A stretch of DNA of 64,000 nt from Deltaproteobacteria bacterium (GCA_022711595.1 JAKLET010000010.1:45745-109744); one strand, 5' to 3'; positions 24,264 through 33,930 are shown, counted from the stretch's first letter. Notes: generated by a model from the sequence alone, not told the origin. Numbers and translations: made by a program.

Positions 24264-26732
24264 ATGAGTATTTACCGGCTTTCCGAACTGCTTGACCTGA
24301 CCATCGTTCAGAAAATGGCTGACGCACATTACCGGGCCGCAGGTATGCCGACCGGTATCATCGATGCCATCGATGGTTCGATCCTCGTTGGATCCGGCTG
24401 GCAGGACATATGTGTCAAATTCCATCGGGCCAATCCGGTTTCGCTTAAACGCTGTCAGGAGAGTGACAGCTATATCAAGGACCGCCTTGTCGAAGGCGAG
24501 GCATGCCGCTACAAATGCCAGAACGGGCTCTGGGATATCGGCATGCCGATCGTGGTCGCCGGATATCACCTGGCAACCATGTTCCTGGGGCAATTTTTTT
24601 ATGAAGGCGAGGTTCCGGACCGGGAGTTCTTCATCCGGCAGGCGCATGAATTAGGTTTTGACATCGACGAATACCTTGCGGCGCTTGATCGGGTGCCGGT
24701 CTTCAGCCACGAAAAGGTCCATTTCATACTTGAATATGACAAGGCGCTTGTGAGTTTTATCGCTGATCTCGCAAAGTACTCGCTTTTGAAAATAACAGCT
24801 GATGAGAGGACCCGTGAGAACGAGCGGAAGTTTCACGCCATCTTTGACCAATCCTTCCAGTTCCTCTGGCTGCTCTCCACCAACGGCAAGCTGTTGGGGG
24901 CAAACAGGACTGCGCTGAAGTTTTGCGGTGTTGAAGAAGCGCACGTCATCGGCAGATCCTTTTGGGAAACTTCCTGGTGGGTACATTCCCCTGCTGCACA
25001 GGAAAAAGTCCGTCTGGCGGTGCAGAAGGCGGCGAAAGGAGAGTTGGTTCGGTTCGAAGCAACCCTTCGGACCGCCGACGATAGTCTCCGCCATGTTGAT
25101 TTTTCTCTCAAGCCGGTAACGGATGAAACCGGCGAGGTTGTTCTGCTGATGCCGGAAGGCAGGGATATCACCGAGCGCAAGCATGCCGAGGAGGAACTGC
25201 GCCGCACGAACAGGTTCCTGGATTCGATCGTCGAGAATATCCCGAACATGATCTTCCTTAAGGATGCCAGGGAATTCCGTTTCGTACGGTTCAACCGGGC
25301 GGGAGAGGACCTGCTGGGTAATTCCAGGGATGACCTGATAGGAAAGAACGATCATGATTTCTTCCCAAAGCAGCAGGCGGACTTCTTCACGCAGAAGGAC
25401 AGGGAGGTGCTGCGCGGGAAAGAGATCGTGGATATCCCGGAAGAACCCATTCAGACCCGCTACAAGGGAGAGCGCATCCTGCATACCAAGAAAGTCCCTA
25501 TCCTGGACGCGAATGGCGAGCCTGAATACCTGCTGGGCATCTCCGAGGATATCACAGACCTCAAACACGCGGAGACGGAAAAGGAAAAACTCAGGTCCCA
25601 GCTCCTCCAGTCACAGAAAATGGAAGCGATAGGCACCCTTGCCGGAGGTATCGCCCACGACTTCAACAACATCCTCACAACGATCATAGGTTATAGCAGC
25701 CTCCTGCAAATGGACATGGATGAAGACGATAAAGGAAGGCTGTACGCGGACCAGATCCTTGCATCTTCACAGAAGGCGGCGAACCTCACGCAGGGCCTTC
25801 TGGCCTTCAGCAGGAAGCAGGCGATCGAGCTTAAACCCCATGATGTTAACAGCATTATCAATGGAGTTACAAAGCTCCTGAAGAGACTTCTTACTGAAGA
25901 TATCGATTTTAAGGTCACGCTCGCCGATCAGCAGATCGTCATTTTGTGCGATGTAAGCCGGTTCGATCAGGTATTGATCAATCTCGCCGCCAACGCCAGG
26001 GATGCCATGCCGGGCGGGGGGCGGCTTGGTATCACCGCAAAGGAGGTCCTTCTCGACGACAACTTCATTCGCGCCCACGGGTTCGGGACACCGGGCAGTT
26101 ACGCCCTCATCTCTGTCACCGACACAGGGTGCGGCATGGACGAGAGGACCAGGGAAAAGATCTTCGAGCCCTTTTTTACCACGAAAGAGGTCGGGAAAGG
26201 AACGGGGCTCGGCCTCTCCATCGTCTACGGTATCGTAAAGCAGCACAACGGGTATGTTAATGTCTACAGTGAACCTCAAAAGGGGACGACATTTAACATT
26301 TATATCCCGACAACAAGGGAGGCGGCATTAGAGGCAACGAAGGCCGCTGTAGAAGTAAAAGGGGGGACCGAAACAATTCTCGTGGCCGAAGACAACTATG
26401 GGCTTAGAAAGTTAATGGAAGAGGTGCTTACGAGAAAAGGATATACCGTTGTAGAGGCAAAGGACGGGGAAGACGCTCTGTGGCGTTTCATGGAAAACCA
26501 GGATAAAATAGACCTCCTCATCCTTGATGTGGTCATGCCCAGGAAAAACGGCAAGGAAGTATATGAAGAAATCCGAAAAGTAAAGCCCGGCGTCAAGGTA
26601 CTCTTCACCAGCGGGTACACCGGGGATATACTTTTTGATAAAGGGGTCAAGGACGAACTCTATGACTTCATTCCAAAACCGATATTGCCGAACGAGTTGT
26701 TGATAAAAATCAGGGACCTGATAGACAAATAG
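24264..26732 (+). CDS. Hybrid histidine kinase: PocR sensor, two PAS, kinase core, receiver
   Basis: 822 residues, no membrane segment. Order: a PocR-type sensory domain (about 5-180; [33 protein letters not shown] and the Cys-containing [18 protein letters not shown] part), two PAS domains (about 195-310 and 315-440), HisKA with the phospho-His in IAHDFNNIL (about 470), HATPase with [28 protein letters not shown] (about 570-690), and a receiver domain (about 705-822) with the acceptor Asp in LLILDVVMP and Lys in FIPKP. PocR domains bind small diols or hydrocarbon derivatives in some regulators. It may pass phosphate through its own receiver to a histidine phosphotransfer protein encoded elsewhere. 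No DNA-binding response regulator is adjacent. Confidence 0.9.
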   Translation: MSIYRLSELLDLTIVQKMADAHYRAAGMPTGIIDAIDGSILVGSGWQDICVKFHRANPVSLKRCQESDSYIKDRLVEGEACRYKCQNGLWDIGMPIVVAGYHLATMFLGQFFYEGEVPDREFFIRQAHELGFDIDEYLAALDRVPVFSHEKVHFILEYDKALVSFIADLAKYSLLKITADERTRENERKFHAIFDQSFQFLWLLSTNGKLLGANRTALKFCGVEEAHVIGRSFWETSWWVHSPAAQEKVRLAVQKAAKGELVRFEATLRTADDSLRHVDFSLKPVTDETGEVVLLMPEGRDITERKHAEEELRRTNRFLDSIVENIPNMIFLKDAREFRFVRFNRAGEDLLGNSRDDLIGKNDHDFFPKQQADFFTQKDREVLRGKEIVDIPEEPIQTRYKGERILHTKKVPILDANGEPEYLLGISEDITDLKHAETEKEKLRSQLLQSQKMEAIGTLAGGIAHDFNNILTTIIGYSSLLQMDMDEDDKGRLYADQILASSQKAANLTQGLLAFSRKQAIELKPHDVNSIINGVTKLLKRLLTEDIDFKVTLADQQIVILCDVSRFDQVLINLAANARDAMPGGGRLGITAKEVLLDDNFIRAHGFGTPGSYALISVTDTGCGMDERTREKIFEPFFTTKEVGKGTGLGLSIVYGIVKQHNGYVNVYSEPQKGTTFNIYIPTTREAALEATKAAVEVKGGTETILVAEDNYGLRKLMEEVLTRKGYTVVEAKDGEDALWRFMENQDKIDLLILDVVMPRKNGKEVYEEIRKVKPGVKVLFTSGYTGDILFDKGVKDELYDFIPKPILPNELLIKIRDLIDK

Positions 26733-26873
26733 TTCGATGATCTTCCAGGGCCCGCAGGCCGCGCCTGGTCTTAAGCGCACAAACCTCAACCTGTCAGGCC
26801 CGCTGACAAGACGGAAGAACGGCCATTGACAGCCGAAAGTTCGCTGAGTCAACTACGCCCCTGACCGTCCCTT

Positions 26874-27323
26874 TTATCTGATTGACCGGCAATTACCGTG
26901 AGATATCTTGTTTCTTGCCAGCACTTTTTGAACTTCATCAGGATTAGGTTTTCCCTCAGTGTTAAGAATGTTTTTCAACGCATCCCTTTCTGCCGCTGAA
27001 TAGATCCGGCCAAGTATAAAATCATCACTTGGGCCTTCGAATAAAAGCATCAGGATCCAGGGCACTTCGTTGCTTATGTCTTTTTCTTTGATCTTATTTT
27101 CTTTTAGTGCCTTTAAAAGCCCTCTTCCGTTGTTATAGCCGAGAAAAAAAAGCCTCTTTGCCTCTGCCTTGTTGCCGACCAACGAGTTAAGAGACGCACA
27201 TTCAAAGGCATGCCATGCTTTCTTTCCCATTAATGCGTATTTTTCGGATCCGCCCGCTGACACAGGGAGATGAACCGCACTTAATAAAGCCAGAACAAGC
27301 AAGAAAAGAGTTAATTTGGTCAT
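26874..27323 (-). CDS. Small exported hypothetical protein
   Basis: 149 residues with a good signal peptide (LTLFLLVLALLSAVHLPVSAGG). The mature part is helical: YALMGKKAWHAFECASLNSLVGNKAEAKRLFFLGYNNGRGLLKAL, then EVPWILMLLFEGPSDDFILGRIYSAAERDALKNIL. The AW.AF.CA pattern with a later Cys near the end suggests one disulfide. Similar small periplasmic proteins with a helical GYNNGR motif are known in proteobacteria but I cannot give a function. An A/T-rich stretch follows the start on its upstream side. No neighbour on the same strand. Confidence 0.65.
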   Translation of the reverse strand: MTKLTLFLLVLALLSAVHLPVSAGGSEKYALMGKKAWHAFECASLNSLVGNKAEAKRLFFLGYNNGRGLLKALKENKIKEKDISNEVPWILMLLFEGPSDDFILGRIYSAAERDALKNILNTEGKPNPDEVQKVLARNKISHGNCRSIR

Positions 27324-27443
27324 GTTTTTTCCTTCTTTTTATTTAGAATACCCAAAATAGTTTTACTACAAGCCGTAATTACATTAAATCGTATCGTCCA
27401 TAGTATCTATTGTCAATGAAACAAAAGGATTGATACAGCATGA

Positions 27444-27560
27444 ACCGGCCTCTGCCATCACGGTCCCCCGGGAGCCGTTATCAGGCTGTCCCCGCTCATC
27501 GTGCCGCCCCGGCCTTTCCCTGGCTGCCTTTCCCGATCGTGATCCGGGAGGGGCTTTTTT
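27444..27560 (+). ncRNA. Possible small RNA ending in a terminator
   Basis: A 10-bp GC-rich stem (27526-27535 with 27545-27554, including two G-T pairs) and six T (27555-27560) form a good plus-strand terminator, but no plus-strand gene ends nearby: the gene to the left runs the other way. TTGTCA at 27410-27415, 16 nt and GATACA at 27432-27437 could be its promoter. A 69-codon frame from 27440 crosses the terminator and looks uncoding. Tentative. Confidence 0.3.
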
Positions 27561-27629
27561 ATCAGCCGATGAAAAGATACTGCGATGGGAAAGTAGTAGA
27601 AAATCTTGATAATATCTGGTTAGATTGCA

Positions 27630-28796
27630 TTGGTGGAACGATATCCTGATTTTCGGGGAAAGGCGCTCCTTTTCCTCTTTTTCCTCTGGTTTATCTGGTT
27701 CTCGAACTTTTCGGTGAGGATAGTATTCTCCCCCATCCTTCCCATTTTAGAAGACGAGTTTATGGTCAGCCATGCCCGGGCGAGCGCCATCTTCATATTC
27801 CTGTCCACGGGATACGGCATGGCGGTAGTATTCTCCGGCCTGTTCTCGGGCAGGTACGGGTACAAGAAGACCATTGTCTTTTCTCTTGTCTGCCTGAGCG
27901 CCGTGACGTTCCTCATCCCTTTTATCGGTACATTCTCCTTCCTTTACTTCTTCGCGCTGCTGCTCGGTTTTTCCGTCGGTCTTTACATACCCTCAGCGAT
28001 ACCGCTCATCACTGAATATTACGCCGAAAGGAACTGGGGCAAGGTGATCGCTTTTCACGATACCGGGGCGTCGGGAGCGATCTTCGCCACCCCTTTCATC
28101 GCCCTTCTCCTCCTCCATCTGCTCCCCTGGAGGGGGATATTCTTCGTGTACGGCTGCATCTTTCTCGCGTGTTCCATCGTTTTTTTGTTCGTGAGCAGCG
28201 AGGTGAGGATAGCAGGTTCTCCCTGGTCGATCTTCAGGGATATCATCAGGATTCCGTCACTGTGGCTCATGGCCGCGATCTGGGTCTTCGGCGCGGGGGC
28301 CAACCTGGGCATTTACGCCATCGTGCCCCTTTACCTGACAAAGGAACTGCATATGGACATAGGGCACGCCAACACGCTGCTTGGCATCTCGAGACTGGTA
28401 TCGATCGGGGTGGCGATCGCGTGCGGTTTTCTCGTAGACCGGTTCAACCTGAGGAAGATCATGTTCGTCATGGTGGCGACAACGGGCATATCAACCATAC
28501 TTCTCGGTCTCGTCCCTGTCAGGCATGTTGGTCTCGTCCTTTTCATGCAGGCGCTTTTTGTGACAGGTTTTTTCCCCGTTGGGCTCCTCGCGATCGCCAG
28601 GACGTTCAAGAGAGAGATGAGAGGCCTTGCCACGGGTGTCATCCTCTGTGTAAGCATGATCATCGGCGGGGGGATCGTACCATATTTACTGGGGATATCG
28701 GGTGACCTCTACAGTTTCAGACTGGGTATCGCGATCCTTGGTGTCCTGGTTACCCTCGTCAGTGTGCTGGTTTTCCGTCTGAAGGAACTTGAATAG
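27630..28796 (+). CDS. Major facilitator superfamily transporter
   Basis: 388 residues, twelve hydrophobic segments, no soluble domains. Family signs are the G-x-x-x-x-R/K-x-G motif as SGRYGYKKT between helices 2 and 3, the FHDTGASGAIFATPF helix-5 region, and the second-half copy GFLVDRFNLRKI. The pattern fits the sugar-phosphate/nitrate-nitrite-type or aromatic-acid MFS branches but the substrate is not evident. The start is TTG or GTG (27630 or 27633) with no good ribosome site; the first membrane helix begins about 12 residues in, so no later start is likely. It stands alone between a small exported protein gene and tRNA-Arg. Confidence 0.8.
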   Translation: MVERYPDFRGKALLFLFFLWFIWFSNFSVRIVFSPILPILEDEFMVSHARASAIFIFLSTGYGMAVVFSGLFSGRYGYKKTIVFSLVCLSAVTFLIPFIGTFSFLYFFALLLGFSVGLYIPSAIPLITEYYAERNWGKVIAFHDTGASGAIFATPFIALLLLHLLPWRGIFFVYGCIFLACSIVFLFVSSEVRIAGSPWSIFRDIIRIPSLWLMAAIWVFGAGANLGIYAIVPLYLTKELHMDIGHANTLLGISRLVSIGVAIACGFLVDRFNLRKIMFVMVATTGISTILLGLVPVRHVGLVLFMQALFVTGFFPVGLLAIARTFKREMRGLATGVILCVSMIIGGGIVPYLLGISGDLYSFRLGIAILGVLVTLVSVLVFRLKELE

Positions 28797-28925
28797 GGAA
28801 CCGCCCGTTCATCGATCATGGACGATCTTTCATGCACCAGGACCTGATCATACATTATGTCACTATTGCGATCAAGATCGGGAGGGTCGGCAAAGGCATA
28901 TCTCGCGGGAAGAATTTTCTTTAAT

Positions 28926-28969
28926 GTCCCGCCACAAGGCTCGAACCTTCAGCCCTTACAATTGAAACA
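28926..28969 (-). other. Possible 3' half of a tRNA-like element
   Basis: On the minus strand AAGG-TTCGAG-CCTT, followed by GTGGCGGGACA, looks like a T-arm and acceptor end, directly beside tRNA-Arg. The matching 5' half and anticodon arm are missing and the T-stem is imperfect, so this may be a decayed tRNA or chance. Confidence 0.25.
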
Positions 28970-28974
28970 ACAAG

Positions 28975-29048
28975 CGCGCCCGAGAGGGATCGAACCTCTA
29001 ACCTTTGGATTCGTAGTCCAACACTCTATCCAATTGAGCTACGGGCGC
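28975..29048 (-). tRNA. tRNA-Arg(ACG)
   Basis: 74 nt including the discriminator. The acceptor arms are GCGCCCG and CGGGCGC, the D-arm follows TA with GCTC...GAGT, the anticodon stem TTGGA/TCCAA encloses CTACGAA with anticodon ACG (read as inosine), and the T-arm is AGAGG-TTCGATC-CCTCT. The CCA end is not encoded. The reading frame over this site on the plus strand is a shadow. Confidence 0.95.
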
Positions 29049-29273
29049 GTGGTCAGTTATTATAGCGGTTTTGCCCTGTCTTTTCAACAACCTTTTGCGC
29101 CGTGAAAGGAAGACAGTTTCTTTTAGCTACTCTGATTGACATAGTTTTTCTCCAACCAGACAAACCATGCACCCCGGTACGGGGGACAAAAAGCTTCTTA
29201 AATCAATTGCTTTTTCAGGGTAAAAAAGATTTATTTGTATGAACGCTCAATTACCTTCAAACGGGAGTACAAA

Positions 29274-30503
29274 TTGGAAAAGCGCAGGAAACTGACCCAG
29301 ACCCACCTCATATTCATCGGCATGCTTCTCGGGCTCATCATAGGTTTCGCCTTTCCTGGAATAGGTGTAAATCTTGAACCGCTGAGCACCATCTTCATCC
29401 GTCTCGTGAAGACGATCATCGTCCCCATCATATTCGCGACCCTCGTTGTGGGAATCGCGAGCCACACTGACCTTAAGGCCGTGGGCAGGATGGGCGTAAA
29501 GGCGATCGTCTATTTCGAAATCGTGACGACACTGGCGCTCTTTCTGGGCCTCCTTGTTGTCAACATAACGAAACCGGGCAAGGGTATCATGCTCGGCGGT
29601 ACCGGAGAGATCCAGGGTATCTCGGCAAAACACATGACCATCAAAGAGGTGGTCATCAATATATTCCCGGAGAACTTTTTCGATTCGGCGGCAAGGGGTG
29701 ACGTGCTGGAGGTGGTGGTCTTCACGATCATCTTCGCCATAGCGCTGAGCCTTATCAAGGAAAAAAAGAAGCCGATCATCGATTTCTGTGAGGCCCTTTC
29801 GGAAACGATGTTCAAGTATACCAATATTGTCATGCGCTTCGCGCCCGTCGGTGTCGGTGCCGCGATAGCCGCCGTTGTTGCCAGCAAGGGCATGAACGTG
29901 CTCCTCAACCTGTGCATCCTTATCGCCAGCTTTTACGGGGCGATCATTTTTTTCATGCTCGCGGTGCTTTTACCCGCGGCGTTGTTGTTCAAGGTCCCGA
30001 TAAAGAAGTTCCTTGCCGCCGTGAAGGAACCGGCCGTCATCGCCTTTTCCACATCCAGTTCCGAGGCGGCACTGCCCAAAGCGATGGAGAACATGGAAGC
30101 CATCGGCGTTCCGAGGCGCATTGTTTCTTTCGTCATCCCCACGGGATACAGCTTCAACCTTGACGGCACGACCATCTACCTTTCCCTCGCATCGGTCTTC
30201 GCCGCACAGGCTGCCGGCATTGACCTGAGCTTTTCACAGCAGCTCATGATCGGTTTCACGCTCATCTTTGCAAGCAAAGGAGCCGCCGGTGTTCCCAGAG
30301 CGTCGCTTGTCGTCCTTGCAGGCACGCTGGCATCATTCGGCCTTCCCGTTCAGGCCGTGGCCGTTATCCTTGGAGTGGACACGGTCATGGACATGGGGAG
30401 GACGGCGGTCAATGTCACGGGCAATTGCCTTGCAACCGTCATTGTGGCAAAGTGGGAGAAGCAGTTTGGCAATAATCACGATCAAACCGAACAGGAGGCA
30501 TAA
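29274..30503 (+). CDS. Sodium- or proton:dicarboxylate/glutamate symporter (DAACS family)
   Basis: 409 residues from a TTG at 29274, which has GGGAG seven bases upstream; a longer frame from 29235 would add a charged tail without a ribosome site. The family's key motifs are present: the serine-rich hairpin loop FSTSSSEAALPKAMENM, GYSFNLDGTTIYLSLASVFA, and the last re-entrant part with SKGAAGVPRASLVVLAGTL and GVDTVMDMGRTAVNVTGNCLAT. It has eight helices plus two hairpins by pattern. Aspartate, glutamate or C4-dicarboxylates are the usual substrates. It is followed two bases later by aspartase, so aspartate uptake is the natural reading. Confidence 0.9.
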   Translation: MEKRRKLTQTHLIFIGMLLGLIIGFAFPGIGVNLEPLSTIFIRLVKTIIVPIIFATLVVGIASHTDLKAVGRMGVKAIVYFEIVTTLALFLGLLVVNITKPGKGIMLGGTGEIQGISAKHMTIKEVVINIFPENFFDSAARGDVLEVVVFTIIFAIALSLIKEKKKPIIDFCEALSETMFKYTNIVMRFAPVGVGAAIAAVVASKGMNVLLNLCILIASFYGAIIFFMLAVLLPAALLFKVPIKKFLAAVKEPAVIAFSTSSSEAALPKAMENMEAIGVPRRIVSFVIPTGYSFNLDGTTIYLSLASVFAAQAAGIDLSFSQQLMIGFTLIFASKGAAGVPRASLVVLAGTLASFGLPVQAVAVILGVDTVMDMGRTAVNVTGNCLATVIVAKWEKQFGNNHDQTEQEA

Positions 30504-30505
30504 TT

Positions 30506-31921
30506 ATGAGCAAAGGCGTGAGAAAGGAACACGATCTTCTCGGCGAAAGAGAGGTCCCGGCGGACGCCTACTACGGGATACAGACGCTTCGCGCCATGGA
30601 GAACTTCCATATCTCCGGGATACCGCTTTCCACGTATCCTTCTTTTGTCAGTTCGCTGGCTTATGTGAAAAAAGCGGCGGCCCTGGCAAACGGTGAACTC
30701 GGGCTTTTGCCTTCTAATATCGCTGATGCGATATGCAGGGCCTGTAATGAGGTATTGAACGGAAAGTACAGGGAACATTTTGTTGTCGACATGATACAGG
30801 GAGGGGCGGGCACCTCAACGAACATGAACGCCAACGAGGTCATCGCCAACGCGGCGCTTGAGCTTTTGGGTTATGAGAAGGGGCGCTATGATATTATCCA
30901 TCCCAACAATCACGTGAACCTTTGCCAGTCGACGAACGATGTTTATCCCACCGTGCTCAGGCTCACGTTTATTTTCAAGATCAGGGCGCTCATGGAGGCA
31001 ATGGATTATCTCCGCACTTCCTTTGAGAAAAAAGCTGAAGAATTCTCAGATGTTATCAAGATGGGCAGGACACAGCTCCAGGACGCTGTTCCGATGACGC
31101 TGGGGCAGGAATTCTCTGCCTATGCCGTCATGATCGGCGAGGATATTGAACGAGTAAGAGAGGCCCAGGGCCTTGTCCGCGAGATAAATCTGGGCGCCAC
31201 CGCTATCGGGACGGGGCTCAATGCGCACCCCGATTACACGCCGCTGGTGACGGAAAAACTGAAGGAACTGACAGGCATCGATGTCCTCACATCTCCGAAC
31301 CTCGTTGAGGCCACGCAGGACTCGGGAGTGTATGTCCAGCTTTCGGGGGTCTTAAAGCGCGTTGCCGTCAAGCTTTCGAAGATATGCAATGACTTAAGGC
31401 TGCTCGCGTCGGGTCCCCGCTGCGGGCTTAACGAGATCAACCTTCCCCCGATGGCGCCCGGTTCCACCATCATGCCCGGCAAGGTCAACCCCATTATCCC
31501 CGAGGTGGTCAACCAGGTGGCTTTTTTTGTCATCGGCAATGATGTGACGGTGACTTTCGCGGCGGAAGCCGGCCAGCTGGAGCTCAATGTCATGGAGCCT
31601 GTTATCGCATTTTCCCTCTACAACTCCCTCGTAGCCTTGAGGCGCGGCTGCAAAACGCTGGCGGACCGCTGTGTCCTGGGTATCACGGCAAACCGCGAAA
31701 AGTGCAAGGAATACGTCGAATGCAGCATCGGCCTTGTGACCGCGCTCAATCCCTATCTCGGCTATGAAAGATCCACCGAGATCGCACACGAAGCACTTGC
31801 CTGCAACCGTTCCGTATGCGAAGTGGTCCTGGAGAAGGGGTACCTGAAGAAGGAACAGCTCGACGAGATCCTATCCCCCGAGAACATGATAAAACCTAAG
31901 TATTTCAAAAAAGATAGGTGA
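30506..31921 (+). CDS. aspA: Aspartate ammonia-lyase
   Basis: 471 residues; turns L-aspartate into fumarate and ammonia. The fumarase/aspartase signature is GSTIMPGKVNP, and the NPIIPEVVNQVAFFVIGND segment that follows is closer to aspartase than to fumarase. Other family blocks are QGGAGTSTNMNANEVIANAALE, NNHVNLCQSTNDVYPT and GRTQLQDAVPMTLGQEFSAY. The ribosome site AGGAGG lies within the end of the symporter gene, so the two are coupled. In an anaerobe the product can feed fumarate respiration or the succinate branch. A 7-nt array follows the stop. Confidence 0.92.
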   Translation: MSKGVRKEHDLLGEREVPADAYYGIQTLRAMENFHISGIPLSTYPSFVSSLAYVKKAAALANGELGLLPSNIADAICRACNEVLNGKYREHFVVDMIQGGAGTSTNMNANEVIANAALELLGYEKGRYDIIHPNNHVNLCQSTNDVYPTVLRLTFIFKIRALMEAMDYLRTSFEKKAEEFSDVIKMGRTQLQDAVPMTLGQEFSAYAVMIGEDIERVREAQGLVREINLGATAIGTGLNAHPDYTPLVTEKLKELTGIDVLTSPNLVEATQDSGVYVQLSGVLKRVAVKLSKICNDLRLLASGPRCGLNEINLPPMAPGSTIMPGKVNPIIPEVVNQVAFFVIGNDVTVTFAAEAGQLELNVMEPVIAFSLYNSLVALRRGCKTLADRCVLGITANREKCKEYVECSIGLVTALNPYLGYERSTEIAHEALACNRSVCEVVLEKGYLKKEQLDEILSPENMIKPKYFKKDR

Positions 31922-32142
31922 TGGGTTATGGGTGATGGGTCATAGGGAAAAGACTGGTCACAGATCAATACCCCTCCCTTTGGAAAAGGGAGGCAGAGAG
32001 GGATTTCTTCCTTAAACGAAAACAGCGATGATAAATAATGAAGAGCTTATTTTGGACAAATATGACCCATCACCCATAATCCGTGAACCATTACCTGTCT
32101 TCTTCTTTTTCCCATAACCCATAACCAATCACCTGTCTTCTT
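31915..32142. repeat. Inverted array of 7-nt units (GGGTNAT family)
   Basis: The left arm at about 31915-31950 reads GGTGAT, GGGTTAT, GGGTGAT, GGGTCAT in phase. The right side has two arms: ATGACCC, ATCACCC, ATAATCC, GTGAACC, ATTACCT at 32062-32096, and ATAACCC, ATAACCA, ATCACCT at 32114-32134. About 110 nt of non-repeat DNA lies between the first arms. It separates aspA from a downstream regulator gene on the same strand. Confidence 0.78.
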
Positions 32143-32207
32143 GCCTTATTCCCAACTTGTGCTAAAAGGATAGTAAGGGAACGTTAAAAAAAGGGGAGGT
32201 GATCGGT

Positions 32208-32654
32208 GTGCCTATTATGGAAGCTTCTCCTACGAAGGAATCGGACCTTTTCAAGGGAGTAAGCCAGAGGATCATTTCCGAGATTGGCAGGATGGGGGAA
32301 GAGGTCACGTTCAAACGGGATGAGGTGATCTTCAGTACCGACGAGAGCGCCTCTTTCATTTACGAAATGGTGGAAGGAGAGGTGGATATCGTTGTGCTGG
32401 AAAAGGAGAACATGCATTTTATTGTCAAGAGGCCGGGAGAGATATTCGGCTGGTCGGCTCTTGTTGAGCCTTATGTGTACACGGCCACGGCCCGGTGTCT
32501 CGCGGTAACGAAGGTGATCAGGATAGCGAGGGATGTCATTGAAAACGTGGTAAAGCGTCACCCCGGTGAGGGCCTTGTCATTTACAAACATCTGACGGGG
32601 ATCGTCGCGCAGAGGCTCAGGAGCGCCTATCAGTACATCTACAGACAGAAGTAG
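32208..32654 (+). CDS. Single-domain cyclic-nucleotide-binding protein
   Basis: 148 residues from a GTG at 32208, chosen because GGGGAGGTGA ends five bases upstream; an ATG at 32217 is possible. The sequence is one cNMP-binding fold: FKRDEVIFSTDESASFIYEMVEGEVDIVV, then the phosphate-cassette region RPGEIFGWSALVEPYVYTATARCLA, and a C-terminal helix. The GE...R-x-A pattern is partly altered (GWSAL), so the nucleotide is uncertain. No DNA-binding helix-turn-helix follows, so it is not a full CRP. It could act on a partner; the 58-residue protein downstream is a candidate. Confidence 0.78.
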   Translation: MPIMEASPTKESDLFKGVSQRIISEIGRMGEEVTFKRDEVIFSTDESASFIYEMVEGEVDIVVLEKENMHFIVKRPGEIFGWSALVEPYVYTATARCLAVTKVIRIARDVIENVVKRHPGEGLVIYKHLTGIVAQRLRSAYQYIYRQK

Positions 32655-32702
32655 GGAACCTTTTTGACGCATGGACCTTGATGTCCGTGAAAGGAGGTAG
32701 CC

Positions 32703-32885
32703 ATGGTTAGCTTCGAGATGAACGATGAAGAGTCCAAACTGCTTCTCAACGTCCTTGAAAGGTACCATTCACACCTGGAGGTTGAGATCGTCAGGACCAA
32801 CAGGCGCGAATTCCGCGATGCCCTTAAAGAGAGAGAGAAACAGCTTAAGGGATTGATCGAGAGGATGAAGAAGATCGTCAAGTAG
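32703..32885 (+). CDS. Small helical protein of 60 residues
   Basis: 60 residues; AAAGGAGGT five bases before the ATG makes it credible. The protein has two helices rich in charged residues: NDEESKLLLNVLERYHSHLEVEIVRTNRREF and DALKEREKQLKGLIERMKKIV, which could form a helical hairpin or dimeric coiled coil. It follows the cNMP-binding gene by 48 nt and may be cotranscribed. I do not recognise the family. No Cys and no signal. Confidence 0.72.
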   Translation: MVSFEMNDEESKLLLNVLERYHSHLEVEIVRTNRREFRDALKEREKQLKGLIERMKKIVK

Positions 32886-32931
32886 CAGGGTCCGGCGTTT
32901 TTCCGCGAACCTGAAAGCCCTGCGCCGGGCG

Positions 32932-33717
32932 CTATCGTGCGGAGGCTGTCTTTTCGACGAACTTCCTGATGGCCTCCATGTACTGTCTCAGGCCCACAAA
33001 CATGATGTCGTTGTGCGTGGCTCCGGGTATCAGGAGGAATTCTTTGTCGCGGGAGCCGATGTTTTCCAGTATGGTTTCCGCTTCATCGGAAGGGACGAGG
33101 GTATCATATTCGCCGTGAATGATGAGGACGGGGATAGTAATGGTCTTCAACATGGCGAGGCATTCGCCGGTGATCGCCTCAAGGTCCATGTCCGCCTCGG
33201 CAATGCCGTGACGGATAATGAGACTTGAAATGCTCGGGAAACCGCTCTCGATAATGAGGCCGTTGATGTTGGAGCCCTGGCGGCAGGCTATCTCAAAAGC
33301 GCTGATGCTGCCCAGCGACCTGCCCATGATACACAGGTCGTCTCTGAGCCCTTTTCCCTTGAGTTGCTCCTTAACGGAATCGTACACCTTATGCGCGTCT
33401 TGTGATATGCTCCCCACCGTGGGAATTCCGGTGCTCTTGCCGTACCCGCGGTAATCGGCCACGACAATGTTCAAACTGTATTTGAAATAAAAGAGAGCGA
33501 TCTCGTCATAGTCGCTCGCGACCTCTCCGTTGCCGTGAAAAAAAAGAAGCCAGGGCCAGGCATCGTTCTCTTTATAAAACCGGCAATGGACCGCCGCGTC
33601 GTCAGCTACCTGCACGAAGCCGTCAAAGGCATATTTCGGGCAGGGGCCGGATTCTTCGCGGGGATAGAAAACGTAGGTCAGGACGGAGGGTTTGTCTATT
33701 TTGGTATAGTCGGGCAT
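32932..33717 (-). CDS. Alpha/beta hydrolase (serine hydrolase)
   Basis: 261 residues with no signal peptide. The nucleophile elbow is GRSLGS (Ser about residue 138), the oxyanion strand is LLFFHGNGEVASDYD, and the acid and His are in HGEYDTLVPSDEAE and GATHNDI near the C-terminus. The YRGYGKSTG loop is typical of the FrsA/YfhR-like branch (bem46-type). Substrates are likely esters or lipids, unknown. TAAAGGAGCG lies five bases before the ATG. It is the last gene of a minus-strand stretch with no neighbour in tight spacing. Confidence 0.83.
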   Translation of the reverse strand: MPDYTKIDKPSVLTYVFYPREESGPCPKYAFDGFVQVADDAAVHCRFYKENDAWPWLLFFHGNGEVASDYDEIALFYFKYSLNIVVADYRGYGKSTGIPTVGSISQDAHKVYDSVKEQLKGKGLRDDLCIMGRSLGSISAFEIACRQGSNINGLIIESGFPSISSLIIRHGIAEADMDLEAITGECLAMLKTITIPVLIIHGEYDTLVPSDEAETILENIGSRDKEFLLIPGATHNDIMFVGLRQYMEAIRKFVEKTASAR

Positions 33718-33815
33718 CGAGCGCTCCTTTATTGCAGGTTTTTATTTTTTCATATTCTATCTGTATGGACGGCTATCTTTCAAGGGAATTAAAGATCGAC
33801 AAAAAAACCGAAAGC

Positions 33816-33927
33816 CTCTAACTCCTTACGCTTCAAATTTCATGGACCCTGAAAAATGATCAAATACAAGACCTGACCCCAGGTTCACAGCCTTTTGACG
33901 TTTTACGCCTTACGCCTAACGTCTTAC
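33816..33927. repeat. Arrays of 7-nt units (GNNTTAC family), two pieces in direct orientation
   Basis: CTCTAAC, TCCTTAC and a drifted third unit occupy 33816-33836. After a gap, GTTTTAC, GCCTTAC, GCCTAAC and GTCTTAC run in exact phase at 33900-33927, ending three bases before the stop codon of the LysE-type gene. No inverted partner is near. Confidence 0.6.
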
Positions 33928-33930
33928 GGA

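Noticed and set aside
23769..24647. 292-residue frame on the minus strand
   Set aside because: It overlaps the start of the PocR kinase gene antisense, and its composition is that of a shadow frame.
28857..29105. 82-residue plus-strand frame over tRNA-Arg
   Set aside because: Typical translated-tRNA shadow; the tRNA on the other strand explains it.
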